Origin: Oxalobacter sp. | GTDB taxonomy: Bacteria; Pseudomonadota; Gammaproteobacteria; Burkholderiales; Burkholderiaceae_D | NCBI GenBank assembly: GCA_016291665.1 | Contig: JAEEYE010000016.1 | Span: 1 to 48,281, forward strand | Direction of reading: 5' to 3' | DNA length: 48,281 nucleotides | Made by a program: the position numbers and the translations under genes | The notes under the pieces: generated by a model | What the model saw: only the letters and a program-made list of their open reading frames with translations | Told to the model about the DNA's origin: nothing | The model's database searches: none | Shown here: positions 36,780 through 47,652 of the stretch, piece by piece | Layout of the letters: every line of letters starts with the position of its first letter | Position numbering within the stretch: position 1 is the stretch's first letter

Positions 36780-39446
36780 TCATGGCAATTGATCCTTTAA
36801 AGCATACAACTGCGCCAGTGCTTCGCGCGGCGTCAAGGTATCAGGATCAATTGCTTCAAGTGTGGAAATCAACCCACTGTAGTCGGGTGTTTCAATATCT
36901 GCCTGCGGCATCGTGATCTGCCCCTCAATATTATTGGCAGGAACCAACTGGAACAGGCTCATCTGGTCACCTCCCGCAGGTAAGAACTGTGCCTCCAACT
37001 CAGAAAGACGTTTCCTTGCCAGCCGAATAACCGGTTCTGGTACGCCAGCGAGCTTTGCCACCTGAAGTCCATAACTCCTTGATGCAGGACCTGGCTCAAC
37101 AGCATGAAGGAACACAATGCGGTCTTTATGTTCAACCGCCGAGAGGTGTACGTTTTCAGCTGAAGGATACTGCTCTGCCAGCTGTGTCAACTCAAAGTAA
37201 TGGGTTGCAAAAAGCGTATAACTTTGGTTATGTTCAATCAGGTTTTGTGCAATTGCCCAAGCCAATGCCAACCCATCAAAGGTTGACGTTCCACGGCCAA
37301 TCTCGTCCATCAAAACCAGTGACTGTTCTGTCGCACCATTTAGGATGGCAGCCGCCTCCGTCATCTCAACCATGAAAGTCGACCGCCCTCCGGCCAAGTC
37401 GTCTGCTGCACCAATGCGCGTAAAAATACGGTCTACTTTGCCAATTACGGCTTCTTGTGCTGGCACAAAACTGCCGATATACGCCAAGAGGACAATCAAT
37501 GCAGTCTGGCGCATATAAGTCGACTTACCCCCCATATTGGGACCGGTAATCAGCAGGAATTTGCGTTCGCCTGATAAGTCACAGTCATTTGCGATGAACT
37601 GTTCTATGCGGGGTTCGATAACAGCATGCCGCCCTTGGAGGATGTGGATGATGGGCTCATCAACCATCACTGGCGCAACCCATTCATGGATACGGGCATG
37701 CTCTGCCAATGAAACCAAGGCATCAACAACCGCAACATGGTTTGCCACATCCTGAAGTTCAGTAATATAGGTACAGAGCTCTTGTAACAAAGCTTCATAA
37801 AGGCTCTTTTCCAATGATAAGGCACGCTCTCTTGCGGAAAGTACCTTATCCTCAAACGCTTTCAATTCTGGGGTAATGAAGCGTTCTACATTCTTAAGCG
37901 TCTGGCGGCGCCGATAATCTTCAGGCACTTTGTCGACCTGACCGTTTGTCACTTCGATATAGAACCCATGCACACGGTTGTATTCAACACGCAGGTTTGC
38001 AATACCCGTACGTTCCCGTTCCCGAACTTCTAGGTCAACAAGGAACTGTCCTGCATTGTCGGCCAACATCCTCAGCTCATCGAGTTCCGCACTGTATCCT
38101 GGTGCAATCACACCACCTTCACGGATCAAGGACGCAGGCTCTTCCATAATAGCCTGGCGCAACAATTCCAAGCACCGCTCAGGTGCAACCAGATGTGCAT
38201 TGACCTCTGAAAGTAAGCCTGGCTGCAAAACGGATTGCGACAAAGCCGCCTGCAACTGTGGCAAAAGCTCCAAGCCTGCCCGTAAAGCCGTTAAGTCACG
38301 CGGCCTTGCTGACAACAACGCAATACGCGAAACAATTCGTTCAATATCAGGAATACCCGAGAGGACATCACGTACCGCATCACCCGTTCCCGTCTCCACA
38401 AGTGCCGAAACAGCCTGATGACGCTGACGGGCTTTCTCCTGCAAGCGTTCCGGATGGTGCAACCAATACCGGAGTAACCGCGCCCCCATACCTGTGCAAC
38501 AATGATCGAGTTCAGAAAAAAGTGTCGGTGCCTGTTGGTGTGCGCCGCCGTCTGAGCGCATAGACTCGGTCAACTCAAGGTTCCGACGCGTCATGGCATC
38601 CATCGCAATAAAGTCACCTTCCGACTCCGTCAACAATGTCCTGACGTGGTTTAGGTTCTGCGACTGGGTTTTTCGGGCATAGTGTAAAAGTGCGCCAGCC
38701 GCACCTAACGATACACTATGGCTTCCCGCACCAAAGCCATCGAGCGTAATCACCTGCAACTGTTCCAACAGTGCTTTATGACCTGCTTTATCATCGAAAT
38801 GCCATTCCGGCAAATGGACTACGCGAGCAGACCACGTCCCAAGTAATGAGATATCGAATGTTTCTGGGACAAGGATTTCTGCGCCGCCTGTGCGCTCTAG
38901 TGCCTGCTGAATCTGGCCTGAAACCTGCTCCAGAGTTGCAGAGCTTTCCTGAAGCCTTAACACCCCTCCCGACAGTGAAAGCCAGGCCATTCCCAACGTA
39001 ACCTGCCTCCGCGATGCCCTGAAATTCACGGCAACCAGTGGTCGATCTTCCTTTTCGGGTAATAAATTAGAATCCGTGAGCGTCCCAGGTGTAACAATTC
39101 TGACAACCTTACGCTCTACCGGCCCCTTGCTTTTAGCAGGATCACCAATCTGTTCACAGATAGCCGCCGACTCACCTGCAGCAATCAACTTTGGCAGGTA
39201 TTGGTCTAAGGCATGGAAAGGGATACCAGCCAGGGCAATACTGTTACTCCGTTTTGTCAACGTAATGCCCAGTATCCGCGATGCCTTGACCGCATCATCA
39301 TAAAAGAGTTCATAGAAATCCCCCATGCGGTACAGTAACAGCATGCCAGGGTTTTCCGCCTTGATACTGAGGTACTGCTGCATGGCCGGGGTAATGCGGG
39401 GAGAGTCTTTTCCAGCGTCTTTTGCTACTTCAGGGGACTTTGCCAT
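36780..39446 (-). CDS. mutS: DNA mismatch repair ATPase MutS
   Basis: Recognises mismatches and starts methyl-independent or dam-type repair with MutL. 888 aa. Domain order: mismatch-binding N-terminus ([14 protein letters not shown] near 40 and E as the mismatch wedge), connector, lever/clamp, and C-terminal ATPase with [15 protein letters not shown] (Walker A) and [16 protein letters not shown] (Walker B). STFMVEMTE and HYFELT also match. An [14 protein letters not shown] loop is intact. It is monocistronic, with ilvC's terminator upstream. Confidence 0.98.
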   Translation of the reverse strand: MAKSPEVAKDAGKDSPRITPAMQQYLSIKAENPGMLLLYRMGDFYELFYDDAVKASRILGITLTKRSNSIALAGIPFHALDQYLPKLIAAGESAAICEQIGDPAKSKGPVERKVVRIVTPGTLTDSNLLPEKEDRPLVAVNFRASRRQVTLGMAWLSLSGGVLRLQESSATLEQVSGQIQQALERTGGAEILVPETFDISLLGTWSARVVHLPEWHFDDKAGHKALLEQLQVITLDGFGAGSHSVSLGAAGALLHYARKTQSQNLNHVRTLLTESEGDFIAMDAMTRRNLELTESMRSDGGAHQQAPTLFSELDHCCTGMGARLLRYWLHHPERLQEKARQRHQAVSALVETGTGDAVRDVLSGIPDIERIVSRIALLSARPRDLTALRAGLELLPQLQAALSQSVLQPGLLSEVNAHLVAPERCLELLRQAIMEEPASLIREGGVIAPGYSAELDELRMLADNAGQFLVDLEVRERERTGIANLRVEYNRVHGFYIEVTNGQVDKVPEDYRRRQTLKNVERFITPELKAFEDKVLSARERALSLEKSLYEALLQELCTYITELQDVANHVAVVDALVSLAEHARIHEWVAPVMVDEPIIHILQGRHAVIEPRIEQFIANDCDLSGERKFLLITGPNMGGKSTYMRQTALIVLLAYIGSFVPAQEAVIGKVDRIFTRIGAADDLAGGRSTFMVEMTEAAAILNGATEQSLVLMDEIGRGTSTFDGLALAWAIAQNLIEHNQSYTLFATHYFELTQLAEQYPSAENVHLSAVEHKDRIVFLHAVEPGPASRSYGLQVAKLAGVPEPVIRLARKRLSELEAQFLPAGGDQMSLFQLVPANNIEGQITMPQADIETPDYSGLISTLEAIDPDTLTPREALAQLYALKDQLP

Positions 39447-39535
39447 GAATTTCTACCGACAGATTGCTTTGGTTCATACCAAAGCCGATTCTCATTGTAG
39501 CCGTTAACAACACTACTAGGTATCGGCTCCGCTAA

Positions 39536-39560
39536 CAGAAAAGGCGTCCGAAGACGCCCT
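39536..39560 (-). terminator. Intrinsic terminator after ilvC
   Basis: On the minus strand GGCGTC-TTCG-GACGCC, a stable UUCG tetraloop hairpin at 39558-39543, followed by TTTTCTG. It ends the ilvIHC transcript. Confidence 0.88.
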
Positions 39561-39584
39561 TTCTTCTTTCATCCTAAGAATGGA

Positions 39585-40616
<1,032 letters not shown>

Positions 40617-40687
40617 TTAAACAAAAAAATCCAACTAATAAAATATAGGATTCTGGGAAACCGACTAAGCCTCCCAGCTCCCTAAAA

Positions 40688-41179
40688 TCAAACCTTCAAG
40701 ATGCGTTCGCCGCGTCCAATACCAGAACCACCAGTGCGAACCGTTTCCAAGATGGCGGAACGATCGATGGCTTCAATGAAAGCATCCAGCTTGGCCTTAT
40801 CACCCGTCAATTCAATCGTGTAAGCTCGGTCACTGACGTCAATGATGCGCCCACGGAAAATATCCGATGTACGCTTGATTTCTTCGCGTTCCTTACCTAC
40901 CGCACGGATCTTGATAAGCATCATTTCACGCTCAACGAAATACCCGTCCGTCAGATCAACAACCTTGACTACCTCAATCAAGCGGTTCAGGTGCTTCGTA
41001 ATCTGCTCGATGACAGCATCGGAACCGATGGTGACAATGGTCATACGGGACAAGGTTGGGTCTTCAGTCGGTGCGACATTGAGTGTCTCAATGTTGTAGC
41101 CACGCGCAGCAAACAAACCCACAACCCGTGCAAGCGCCCCGGCTTCATTTTCTAAAAGAACTGAAATTATGTGACGCAT
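40688..41179 (-). CDS. ilvH: Acetolactate synthase small (regulatory) subunit
   Basis: 163 aa. An N-terminal ACT domain (about 1-80; LLENEAGALARVVGLFAARGYNIETL) gives valine feedback, followed by a C-terminal regulatory domain. It activates the large subunit and starts one nt after the ilvI stop, so translation is coupled. Confidence 0.96.
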   Translation of the reverse strand: MRHIISVLLENEAGALARVVGLFAARGYNIETLNVAPTEDPTLSRMTIVTIGSDAVIEQITKHLNRLIEVVKVVDLTDGYFVEREMMLIKIRAVGKEREEIKRTSDIFRGRIIDVSDRAYTIELTGDKAKLDAFIEAIDRSAILETVRTGGSGIGRGERILKV

Positions 41180-41180
41180 T

Positions 41181-42899
41181 TTATTTGTCCTCCAAGCCCA
41201 TCAGCATTTCCGTCAGTCCCTTACCAGGTTTGACCATTGGCCAAACGTTTTCGGTGGAATCAACCAAAACATTGACAAAGACCAGTTTGTCTTTCATCGA
41301 GAAGGCTTCTTTCAGTGCGCCTTCCACTTCGGAGGGTTTCTCTACCTTGAGACCGACATGACCGTATGCTTCAACAAGCTTCGTAAAGTCAGGCAGGGAA
41401 GCCACATAGGTTTCAGAATAACGGGACTCGTAATCCAAACGCTGCCACTGACGAACCATACCCAACACGCCGTTATTCAAGAGGATAATCTTGGGTGTCA
41501 GACCATACTGCTTGCAGGTTGCCAACTCCTGGATATTCATCTGAATGGAACCCTCACCTGTAATACAAGCAACGGTTGCATCAGGGTTTGCCATCTGGAT
41601 GCCCATCGCATAAGGCAAACCAACTCCCATGGTACCCAAGCCACCTGAATTCAACCAGCGACGCGGTTTGTCAAACGGATAGTACTGTGCAGCCCACATC
41701 TGATGCTGACCAACGTCAGAAGCAATAAATGCGTCACCTTTAGTCACTTCCCACAGTTTTTCAACAACATACTGTGGTTTGATAATCGTATCGCCCTGCT
41801 CATAAGCCAAGCATTTGGTGCTGCGCCATTCATTAATACGTTTCCACCAATCATCAAGACCGGCAGGGTTAATCGCATTGGCAGGCATTGCATCCAGCTG
41901 TGCCAACATTTCCTGCAACACATCTTTCACATTGCCAACGATAGGTACATCAACCTTCACACGCTTGGAAATGGAAGATGGATCAATATCAATGTGGATG
42001 ATCTTGCGGCTAGGGTCTGCAAAATTCGCTGGATTGCCAACAACACGGTCATCAAAGCGAGCGCCCACAGACAGGACAACATCACTGTGCTGCATCGCCA
42101 TGTTTGCTTCATACAAACCGTGCATGCCAGGCATACCAACCCAACGGTCACTCGAAGAACGGTAGCCACCCAAGCCCTGCAGCGTGGTCACACATGGAAG
42201 ACCCAAGCGGTCAACCAACGCATTCATTTCAGGCGCAGAATCAGACAGCGTAACACCACCACCGCAAATAACTAACGGACGTTTTGCCTGCAGAAGCATC
42301 TGAACTGCTTTACGAATCTGACCTGTGTGTCCCTTATTGATTGGGCTGTAAGAACGCATCTCGATTTCCTTCGGATAGGAATACGGACACGCCAACATAC
42401 TGACATCTTTAGGAATATCAATGAGAACTGGGCCAGGACGGCCGGTTGATGCAATATAGAAAGCCTTTTTGATAGTAAGTGCTAATTCTTTTACATCCTT
42501 CACCAGGAAATTATGCTTAACGCAAGGACGGGAAATACCGACTGCATCGCATTCTTGGAAAGCATCAGAACCGATGGCAGCAGTAGGTACCTGACCACTG
42601 ATCAGCACAATCGGTACCGAATCAGAATAGGCAGTTGCAAGGCCGGTAATGGCATTTGTCACACCAGGACCTGATGTCACCAGTGCAACACCAACTTTGC
42701 CAGAACTCCTTGCATAAGCATCCGCTGCGTGGACTGCAGCCTGTTCGTGACGGACAAGGATATGTTTGAACTTATCCTGTTTGTAGATAGCATCATAAAT
42801 ATAAAGGACTGAACCGCCAGGATAACCAAAAACGTGTTCGACGCCTTCTTCAGCCAGGCACCGGACAAGAATCTCGGAACCTGTCATTTCTAAACTCAT
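41181..42899 (-). CDS. ilvI: Acetolactate synthase large (catalytic) subunit
   Basis: ThDP/FAD enzyme joining pyruvate with pyruvate or 2-oxobutyrate, the first common branched-chain step. 572 aa from the ATG at 42899 (AAAGGA nine nt upstream); the frame continues 38 codons further into the leader but without family residues. The catalytic glutamate sits in LVRHEQAAVHAADAYAR, and the ThDP-binding motif has TGEGSIQMNIQEL with a downstream LNNG. It is the first gene of ilvI-ilvH-ilvC. The leader with attenuator is described separately. Confidence 0.96.
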   Translation of the reverse strand: MSLEMTGSEILVRCLAEEGVEHVFGYPGGSVLYIYDAIYKQDKFKHILVRHEQAAVHAADAYARSSGKVGVALVTSGPGVTNAITGLATAYSDSVPIVLISGQVPTAAIGSDAFQECDAVGISRPCVKHNFLVKDVKELALTIKKAFYIASTGRPGPVLIDIPKDVSMLACPYSYPKEIEMRSYSPINKGHTGQIRKAVQMLLQAKRPLVICGGGVTLSDSAPEMNALVDRLGLPCVTTLQGLGGYRSSSDRWVGMPGMHGLYEANMAMQHSDVVLSVGARFDDRVVGNPANFADPSRKIIHIDIDPSSISKRVKVDVPIVGNVKDVLQEMLAQLDAMPANAINPAGLDDWWKRINEWRSTKCLAYEQGDTIIKPQYVVEKLWEVTKGDAFIASDVGQHQMWAAQYYPFDKPRRWLNSGGLGTMGVGLPYAMGIQMANPDATVACITGEGSIQMNIQELATCKQYGLTPKIILLNNGVLGMVRQWQRLDYESRYSETYVASLPDFTKLVEAYGHVGLKVEKPSEVEGALKEAFSMKDKLVFVNVLVDSTENVWPMVKPGKGLTEMLMGLEDK

Positions 42900-43175
42900 A
42901 CTTTTTCCTTTCAAGGTCCATTGGAAATTGATCGGATGCTCTTTCCTGGCGAAACAGAAAACAAACTCCTGCCCATCAGGACAGGTATTCCCCATTTCTC
43001 GCACTTGTGGCACGGGTCAGAGCAAACAGCTTTCAAAACAGCAACAGCAGTCTTCACGTGCGGCGGCTATAGGTCACCATTGTGAGCGCACTTTCCGCCT
43101 CAGGGTAGCGGGCGGACGCATTGAATGCCAGCAATATTTTGAACGGGCACTGCTCAATTACAAAACCATACAATC
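42900..43175 (-). promoter_or_regulatory. ilvI leader with candidate attenuator
   Basis: About 275 nt between a TATAAT (43187-43182) and the ilvI start. It holds a stem TCCGCC/GGCGGA (43116-43111 and 43099-43094), an alternative pairing of the same GGCGG with CCGCC in GCCGCCGC (about 43065-43058), a stretch with repeated GCTGTT, and finally a 7-bp hairpin with a T-rich tail. Open small frames include MRPPATLRRKVRSQW (43121-43074) and MVTYSRRT (43080-43054), plus a GTG-start frame beginning VKTAVAVLKAVC (from 43057) that is rich in Val/Ala/Leu codons. None has a good ribosome binding site. An amino-acid-sensing attenuator is plausible but not shown. I recall that a betaproteobacterial ilvH RNA motif has been described; whether this is it I cannot tell. 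Confidence 0.5.
42955..42985 (-). terminator. Attenuator-like terminator in the ilvI leader
   Basis: Minus strand CCTGTCC (42985-42979), loop TGAT, GGGCAGG (42974-42968): seven pairs with one G-T, then AGTTTGTTTTCTGTTT. It lies 69 nt before the ilvI ATG, the position expected of an attenuator rather than the end of an upstream gene. Confidence 0.6.
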
Positions 43176-43181
43176 CCTAGG

Positions 43182-43187
43182 ATTATA
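43182..43187 (-). promoter_or_regulatory. Probable -10 element of the ilvI operon
   Basis: TATAAT on the minus strand in an A/T-rich block (ATTTTATATAATCC). The -35 region is weak (AGTGGT at 17 nt), so activation by a regulator is possible. Confidence 0.5.
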
Positions 43188-43310
43188 TAAAATGCTAATT
43201 TTACACCACTATCTACTTAACCGTCAGAATCTGGCCACTTTAAAGACATACCTCCTTAAGGCACGGTGGCAAAGCTGCCACAGAAACAAAGCTTACGGTA
43301 AGCCAGGAAA

Positions 43311-43631
43311 TCAACGGCGCTCCGCTTTTTGTGCACGGATTTCTTCCACCCGCCGACGCCGGATGTTCTGGGGCAAATCAGTAAGTGGGCGGTAAATCTC
43401 AATCCTATCGTGAGAGTTCAACACAGTATCAAGGGGTACTTTCTTGCCGTAAACCCCAACATCCCCATTGGAGAGCGCCTGGCTAAAACGTGCCGAAAGC
43501 CCCGCCAATTCAAACGCTTGGGCAACGGTTGTCTTCAACGGCACCTTCAAATCCACCACCCAACTTTCACTAGGCGAGGCATAGCATATCTGGACAGGGA
43601 TGTCTGCCGCCACTGGAATCGAATCAGCCAT
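43311..43631 (-). CDS. rnfH: RnfH family ubiquitin-like protein
   Basis: 106 aa. A small beta-grasp fold protein of unknown function, so named from its occurrence near rnf genes; typical segments are IPVQICYASP and PLTDLPQNIRRRRVEEI. It is basic at the C-terminus. The start overlaps the ratA end by 8 nt. The ratA-rnfH pair diverging from smpB is a widely conserved proteobacterial arrangement. Confidence 0.85.
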   Translation of the reverse strand: MADSIPVAADIPVQICYASPSESWVVDLKVPLKTTVAQAFELAGLSARFSQALSNGDVGVYGKKVPLDTVLNSHDRIEIYRPLTDLPQNIRRRRVEEIRAQKAERR

Positions 43632-44058
43632 AAACTTCCTTTGCCCGCCGTTTGAAAGCCGCCACTAGGTCGATTGTCATCGCATCAAAGAATGGGCTTA
43701 ACATCCGGCTTAAAAATCCATTTGAGAAAACATAGCGCATGGACAACGCAACACTACAATGCGCCCCGTCTATTGGCGTAAACACCCACTCACCTTCCAG
43801 CTCATGGAACGGACCTCGCTGCAGCTGTATTTTGATGGAAGAATAAGGGGTATTCTTGTTGCGGGTTGTAAAGGTCTGCCTGATGCCCATCACATTCATC
43901 CGCATTTCGGCTAGGACAGTTTGGTTGTCCGCTTCACGTTGTACCCTAACACCATCACACCATGGCAAAAACTGCGGATAAGACTCAATGTCCTCGACCA
44001 GCGCATACATCTGCTGTGCACTGTAATTAAGATAAAGCGTTTTATTGACGACCGTCAT
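43624..44058 (-). CDS. ratA: RatA/Coq10-type START-domain protein
   Basis: 144 aa from the ATG at 44058. SRPBCC/polyketide-cyclase fold with NKTLYLNYSAQQMYALVEDIESYPQFLPWCDG at its start. The family includes E. coli RatA (reported to block 70S assembly) and Coq10-like quinone-binding proteins; which applies here is unknown. A longer open frame reaches into the smpB upstream region but has no support. Divergent from smpB with 56 bp between starts. Confidence 0.88.
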   Translation of the reverse strand: MTVVNKTLYLNYSAQQMYALVEDIESYPQFLPWCDGVRVQREADNQTVLAEMRMNVMGIRQTFTTRNKNTPYSSIKIQLQRGPFHELEGEWVFTPIDGAHCSVALSMRYVFSNGFLSRMLSPFFDAMTIDLVAAFKRRAKEVYG

Positions 44059-44114
44059 AAGGCTCGGCAAGACTGCTAAAATTATTATTTTATACAGGAA
44101 AAGGGAAAAGAGAG

Positions 44115-44564
44115 ATGACAATTGCCGACAACAGAAAAGCGTTCCATGACTATTTCATTGAAGAGCGCTTTGAGGCAGGCATGGTTCTCGAAGGATGGGA
44201 AGTCAAATCCATCCGTGCGGGTCGCGTCCAACTCAAGGAAGCTTATGTGATTGTCCGTAGCGGTGAGATTTTCCTTTTCGGCGCCCACATCAGCCCTTTG
44301 ACGGCAGCATCCACCCATATCAAGCCCGATCCGACACGCGACCGCAAACTCCTGTTAAACGCCAGCGAAATCAGCAAACTGATCGGTAAGGTTGAGCGTG
44401 CCGGTTACACACTCGTCCCACTGAACCTGCATTTTTCCAAAGGCCGAATCAAATGTGAAATTGGCCTGGCCAAAGGTAAAAAGCAATACGACAAACGCGA
44501 CGCTGAGAAAAAACGCGACTGGCAACGCGAACAAAGCCAGCTCATGAAACAGAACAAGCGCTAA
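44115..44564 (+). CDS. smpB: SsrA-binding protein
   Basis: 149 aa. Binds tmRNA and brings it to stalled ribosomes. Beta-barrel core with [36 protein letters not shown], and a basic C-terminal tail ([19 protein letters not shown]) that fills the mRNA channel. Strong upstream AAAGGGAAAAGAGAG region. A hairpin with stem AGGGCG/CGCCCT follows the stop. Confidence 0.97.
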   Translation: MTIADNRKAFHDYFIEERFEAGMVLEGWEVKSIRAGRVQLKEAYVIVRSGEIFLFGAHISPLTAASTHIKPDPTRDRKLLLNASEISKLIGKVERAGYTLVPLNLHFSKGRIKCEIGLAKGKKQYDKRDAEKKRDWQREQSQLMKQNKR

Positions 44565-44590
44565 GGGCGAACCATTTAGGTGCCGCCCTA
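44564..44590. terminator. Hairpin after smpB
   Basis: AGGGCG (44564-44569) and CGCCCT (44584-44589) with an inner ACC/GGT pairing. It lacks an immediate T-run (ATTTTTT appears 15 bp later), so termination is uncertain. It sits between two convergent genes. Confidence 0.5.
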
Positions 44591-44598
44591 TCCACTAA

Positions 44599-45060
44599 TT
44601 AAGATTTTTTCTGATCCTTCTTGGATTCTTTTCCTTCTTTTTTCTGATCCTTCTTGGATTCCTTGCCGTCTTTCTCAGATGGTTTTGAAACGTCTTCTAC
44701 TGCTTTGGCTGGTTCAACGACTTCCATCGCTGGATACTTGGCATTACGGTACTCACGGATTGCCGTACACATCGACTTATCAATCTTGGCAACCGCACTA
44801 GACATCTCACGGATGCGCTTTAGCAACTCACCTTCTTTCGCATGGTAACCACGGGAACCCTTATCCCACTTCTTATGGAAAAGCTTCAAACCTTCCTTCG
44901 TGTGATACCACATGTTCCAGTCTTCATTGTATTCGCGGCGCAAAGCTTCCTCTTCACGGTTTAGTAATGCCAGCTTTTCAGCCAATACATCACGCTCTCC
45001 GCACAGATCCAGTAACTTTTTGACCAGTTCACTTTCCGTCATATTTTTAGGGTCAACCAT
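44599..45060 (-). CDS. Hypothetical coiled-coil protein with lysine-rich tandem repeat tail
   Basis: I do not recognise a family. 153 aa, no signal peptide or membrane segment. The first about 105 residues are highly charged and predicted to be helical (ESELVKKLLDLCGERDVLAE; KLALLNREEEALRREYNEDW), with a WYHTKEGLKLFHKKWDKGSRGYH stretch. The tail holds an 11-aa repeat GKESKKDQKKE / GKESKKDQKKS, very lysine rich. AAGGAG six nt before the ATG shows it is probably translated, and TATAAT (45142-45137) upstream on the minus strand is a candidate promoter. Low complexity tail suggests nucleic acid or surface charge binding; that is inference. It is isolated between smpB and iscX. Confidence 0.7.
   Translation of the reverse strand: MVDPKNMTESELVKKLLDLCGERDVLAEKLALLNREEEALRREYNEDWNMWYHTKEGLKLFHKKWDKGSRGYHAKEGELLKRIREMSSAVAKIDKSMCTAIREYRNAKYPAMEVVEPAKAVEDVSKPSEKDGKESKKDQKKEGKESKKDQKKS
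44605..44661 (-). repeat. 24-bp tandem repeat in the hypothetical gene tail
   Basis: An identical 24-bp unit (core CTGATCCTTCTTGG on the plus strand) occurs at 44605-44628 and 44638-44661, a 33-bp period that encodes the two 11-aa lysine-rich repeats. The exact identity, including third positions, suggests a recent duplication or slippage. Confidence 0.9.
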
Positions 45061-45154
45061 CCCTGCTCCTTGTCAATAAACAGCAATACGCATTTTAAGG
45101 CAATACAGCAAGCCTTCCCTTACTTACCCTGTTTCCATTATAGGATAGTACAAC

Positions 45155-45183
45155 ATAAAAGAAAAGGGACTGTTACTCGTCCC
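45155..45183 (-). terminator. Intrinsic terminator of the isc operon
   Basis: On the minus strand GGGAC-GAGTAACA-GTCCC (45183-45166) followed by TTTTCTTTTAT. It comes 17 bp after the iscX stop and precedes the hypothetical gene's promoter. Confidence 0.78.
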
Positions 45184-45200
45184 ATCACCCCTTTTCTCGA

Positions 45201-45401
45201 CTATTCTACCTCTTTCAACCATGCCATCAGGATGGCTTCCAGTATCCGTTCATTCGACCGCTCTGGGTCATCATCAAACCCTTCCAAACTGCAGACCTTA
45301 TCATGCAGTTCCGTAAACCGCAGCTTCAGCGGATCAACGTCAGGATAGCGGTCATACAATTCTTCAGCAATGCGTTGCGCATCTGTCCATTTCATCGTCA
45401 T
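45201..45401 (-). CDS. iscX: Fe-S cluster assembly protein IscX
   Basis: 66 aa acidic protein that binds IscS and tunes cluster assembly with iron. Family pattern [23 protein letters not shown] at the start, and [21 protein letters not shown]. An ATG at 45401 fits GAGG eight nt upstream; a second ATG two codons later is possible. Last gene of the isc operon, 5 nt after fdx. Confidence 0.94.
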   Translation of the reverse strand: MTMKWTDAQRIAEELYDRYPDVDPLKLRFTELHDKVCSLEGFDDDPERSNERILEAILMAWLKEVE

Positions 45402-45406
45402 CGCCT

Positions 45407-45745
45407 TTATCCTCGTTCACTGACCAAATTGCGCGTATAGCGTGGAATTTCAACAACAATGTCTTCCGCCCCAATCCTTGCCTGGCAACTCAAACGAGAT
45501 TCAGGTTCAAGTCCCCAAGCGCGGTCAAGCATATCGGCCTCACGATCCTCCATGTCAGAGAGAGAATCAAAACCTTCCCTGATGATGGTGTGGCAGGTAC
45601 TGCAGGCACCGCACCCTTCACAAGCATGCTCAATGGCAATCCCGTTGGCCAGCAATGCTTCAATCAGCAACCGTCCCTCGTCTACGTCAAACTCCGCACC
45701 AGCAGGACACAATGCCTGATGCGGCAACACCTTTACTTTAGGCAT
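45407..45745 (-). CDS. fdx: [2Fe-2S] ferredoxin, ISC type
   Basis: 112 aa adrenodoxin-like ferredoxin donating electrons to cluster assembly. Ligands C42, C48, C51 and C87 agree with E. coli Fdx; an extra C45 lies between them. Start ATG at 45745 with AGGTGGAG upstream, 10 nt after hscA. Confidence 0.96.
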   Translation of the reverse strand: MPKVKVLPHQALCPAGAEFDVDEGRLLIEALLANGIAIEHACEGCGACSTCHTIIREGFDSLSDMEDREADMLDRAWGLEPESRLSCQARIGAEDIVVEIPRYTRNLVSERG

Positions 45746-45755
45746 ACTCCACCTT

Positions 45756-47630
45756 TCACAGGAAACCTTCCATGGCATTCACATTCCGGCCTGACAACGC
45801 CTGCTTGATGCTCCGATCCATCCGAAGCGCCGCAAAATGCTCAGTTCCTTTGGACAGCGCACTGACAGCCGCCCTTATCTTCTCAATCTTATCACTGTCT
45901 AACACCGCACTTACATCTGCCATCAGCAATTCCACCTGTTGCCGTTCTTCTGCATCAAGCAAATCACCATCCGCATCCAATGCTGACTGCGTCGCTAGAA
46001 GTGTCCGTTCAGCTTCAACCCTTTCTTCCAGCAACGCCCGAGTTTCCATATCTTCCCTAACGTGCTTACCGGAATCCATCAGCATCTGGACGATTTCATC
46101 ATCCGAGAGTCCATATGTCGGCTTCACGGTAATCGACGCTTCAACACCTGAAGACAGCTCCCTAGCAGAAACTGAGAGCAGTCCATCAGCATCCACTTGG
46201 TACGTAATACGGATCCTAGCAGTGCCAGCTGCCATCGGCGGAATACCCCGAAGTTCAAAACGCCCCAAGGAACGACAGTCCGATACCCGTTCACGCTCAC
46301 CCTGGAGTACATGCACGGCCATAGCGGTCTGCCCATCCTTAAATGTCGTAAAGTCCTGCGCATAAGCGCAAGGCACTGTGGAATTACGTGGAATGATTTT
46401 CTCGACAAGTCCGCCCATCGTCTCCACACCCAATGACAGCGGAATAACATCCAAAAGCAACCAATCGTCACCTGGAGCGCGGTTACCTGCGAGCAGATTT
46501 GCCTGCATAGCTGCCCCCAAAGCAACCACTTTATCGGGATCGATGGATGCCAGCGGCTCACGTCCGAACAAGGCAGCAACATGGCGTCTAACATGTGGCA
46601 TACGTGTTGCGCCACCAATCAGCATGACACCATCGACATCACTAACCATCAAGCCCGCATCACGGATAACATCTGAAACGAGTTGTATCGTCCGATTAAC
46701 CAAAGGCATCGTCATCGTCTCAAACGCTTTTGCCGAAAGATTAAGCGATACCGTCTTTCCGGTCGAAAGGACTGCATTGACAGGCACCTCCGACTGACCT
46801 GAGAGCGCCTCCTTCACCTCGCGTGACAACGTCATTAACAGTCGTCTGTCACCAGCAGACAAGCCTTCCAAATGCGCTTCTTCTAAAATCCAACGGTAAA
46901 TGCAATGGTCAAAATCATCCCCCCCCAAATGGGAATCACCACCTGTTGCCAATACCTCAAAGACGCCACGGTTTAAACGCAGGATAGAAATATCGAATGT
47001 ACCGCCACCTAAGTCATACGCCGCAAACACGCCTTCTGAGGCATTATCAAGCCCATAGGCAACAGCAGCTGCCGTCGGTTCATTGAGCAACCGGAACACA
47101 TGGATACCAGCCAATTTTGCAGCATCCTTGGTTGCCTGCCGCTGCGCATCATCAAAATAAGCCGGCACCGTAATGACGGCTCCTGCCAAGTCGCCACCTA
47201 ACGCAGCTTCGGCACGCTGGCGCAACGTTAAAAGGATATCTGCCGAGACTTCAACAGGACTCTTGGTACCGTCAGCCGTTTCCAGGCGCACCATGCCAGG
47301 TGCATCAACAAAGTGGTAAGGCAAACTGTCGCGATTAGGTAAATCAGCCAAACCACGTCCCATCATGCGTTTGACCGATGAAATGGTATTTTCTGGATTT
47401 TTGTCTTGAGAAGCCCTAGCCTCAGTACCAACCACAATCTGCCCGTCAGACGAATACTGAACAACAGAAGGCAGCAACGCACGCCCTGTTTCATCAACCA
47501 AAACCTCGGGCACACCATTGCGCACTGTAGCGACCAATGAATTTGTCGTCCCTAAATCAATACCCACCGCCAGGCGGATATCATGCGGCGCCGGTGACAT
47601 ACCCGGCTCTGAAATCTGAAGAAGTGCCAT
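45756..47630 (-). CDS. hscA: Fe-S assembly Hsp70-type chaperone HscA
   Basis: 624 aa. ATPase domain (about 1-390) with [12 protein letters not shown] near 24-35 and [14 protein letters not shown]-terminal substrate domain binds the IscU LPPVK motif. With HscB it promotes cluster transfer from IscU. Longer N-terminus ([17 protein letters not shown]) is typical of HscA as opposed to DnaK. Between hscB (22 nt) and fdx (10 nt). Confidence 0.97.
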   Translation of the reverse strand: MALLQISEPGMSPAPHDIRLAVGIDLGTTNSLVATVRNGVPEVLVDETGRALLPSVVQYSSDGQIVVGTEARASQDKNPENTISSVKRMMGRGLADLPNRDSLPYHFVDAPGMVRLETADGTKSPVEVSADILLTLRQRAEAALGGDLAGAVITVPAYFDDAQRQATKDAAKLAGIHVFRLLNEPTAAAVAYGLDNASEGVFAAYDLGGGTFDISILRLNRGVFEVLATGGDSHLGGDDFDHCIYRWILEEAHLEGLSAGDRRLLMTLSREVKEALSGQSEVPVNAVLSTGKTVSLNLSAKAFETMTMPLVNRTIQLVSDVIRDAGLMVSDVDGVMLIGGATRMPHVRRHVAALFGREPLASIDPDKVVALGAAMQANLLAGNRAPGDDWLLLDVIPLSLGVETMGGLVEKIIPRNSTVPCAYAQDFTTFKDGQTAMAVHVLQGERERVSDCRSLGRFELRGIPPMAAGTARIRITYQVDADGLLSVSARELSSGVEASITVKPTYGLSDDEIVQMLMDSGKHVREDMETRALLEERVEAERTLLATQSALDADGDLLDAEERQQVELLMADVSAVLDSDKIEKIRAAVSALSKGTEHFAALRMDRSIKQALSGRNVNAMEGFL

Positions 47631-47652
47631 AAAAATTCAGCGAACCGTCATA

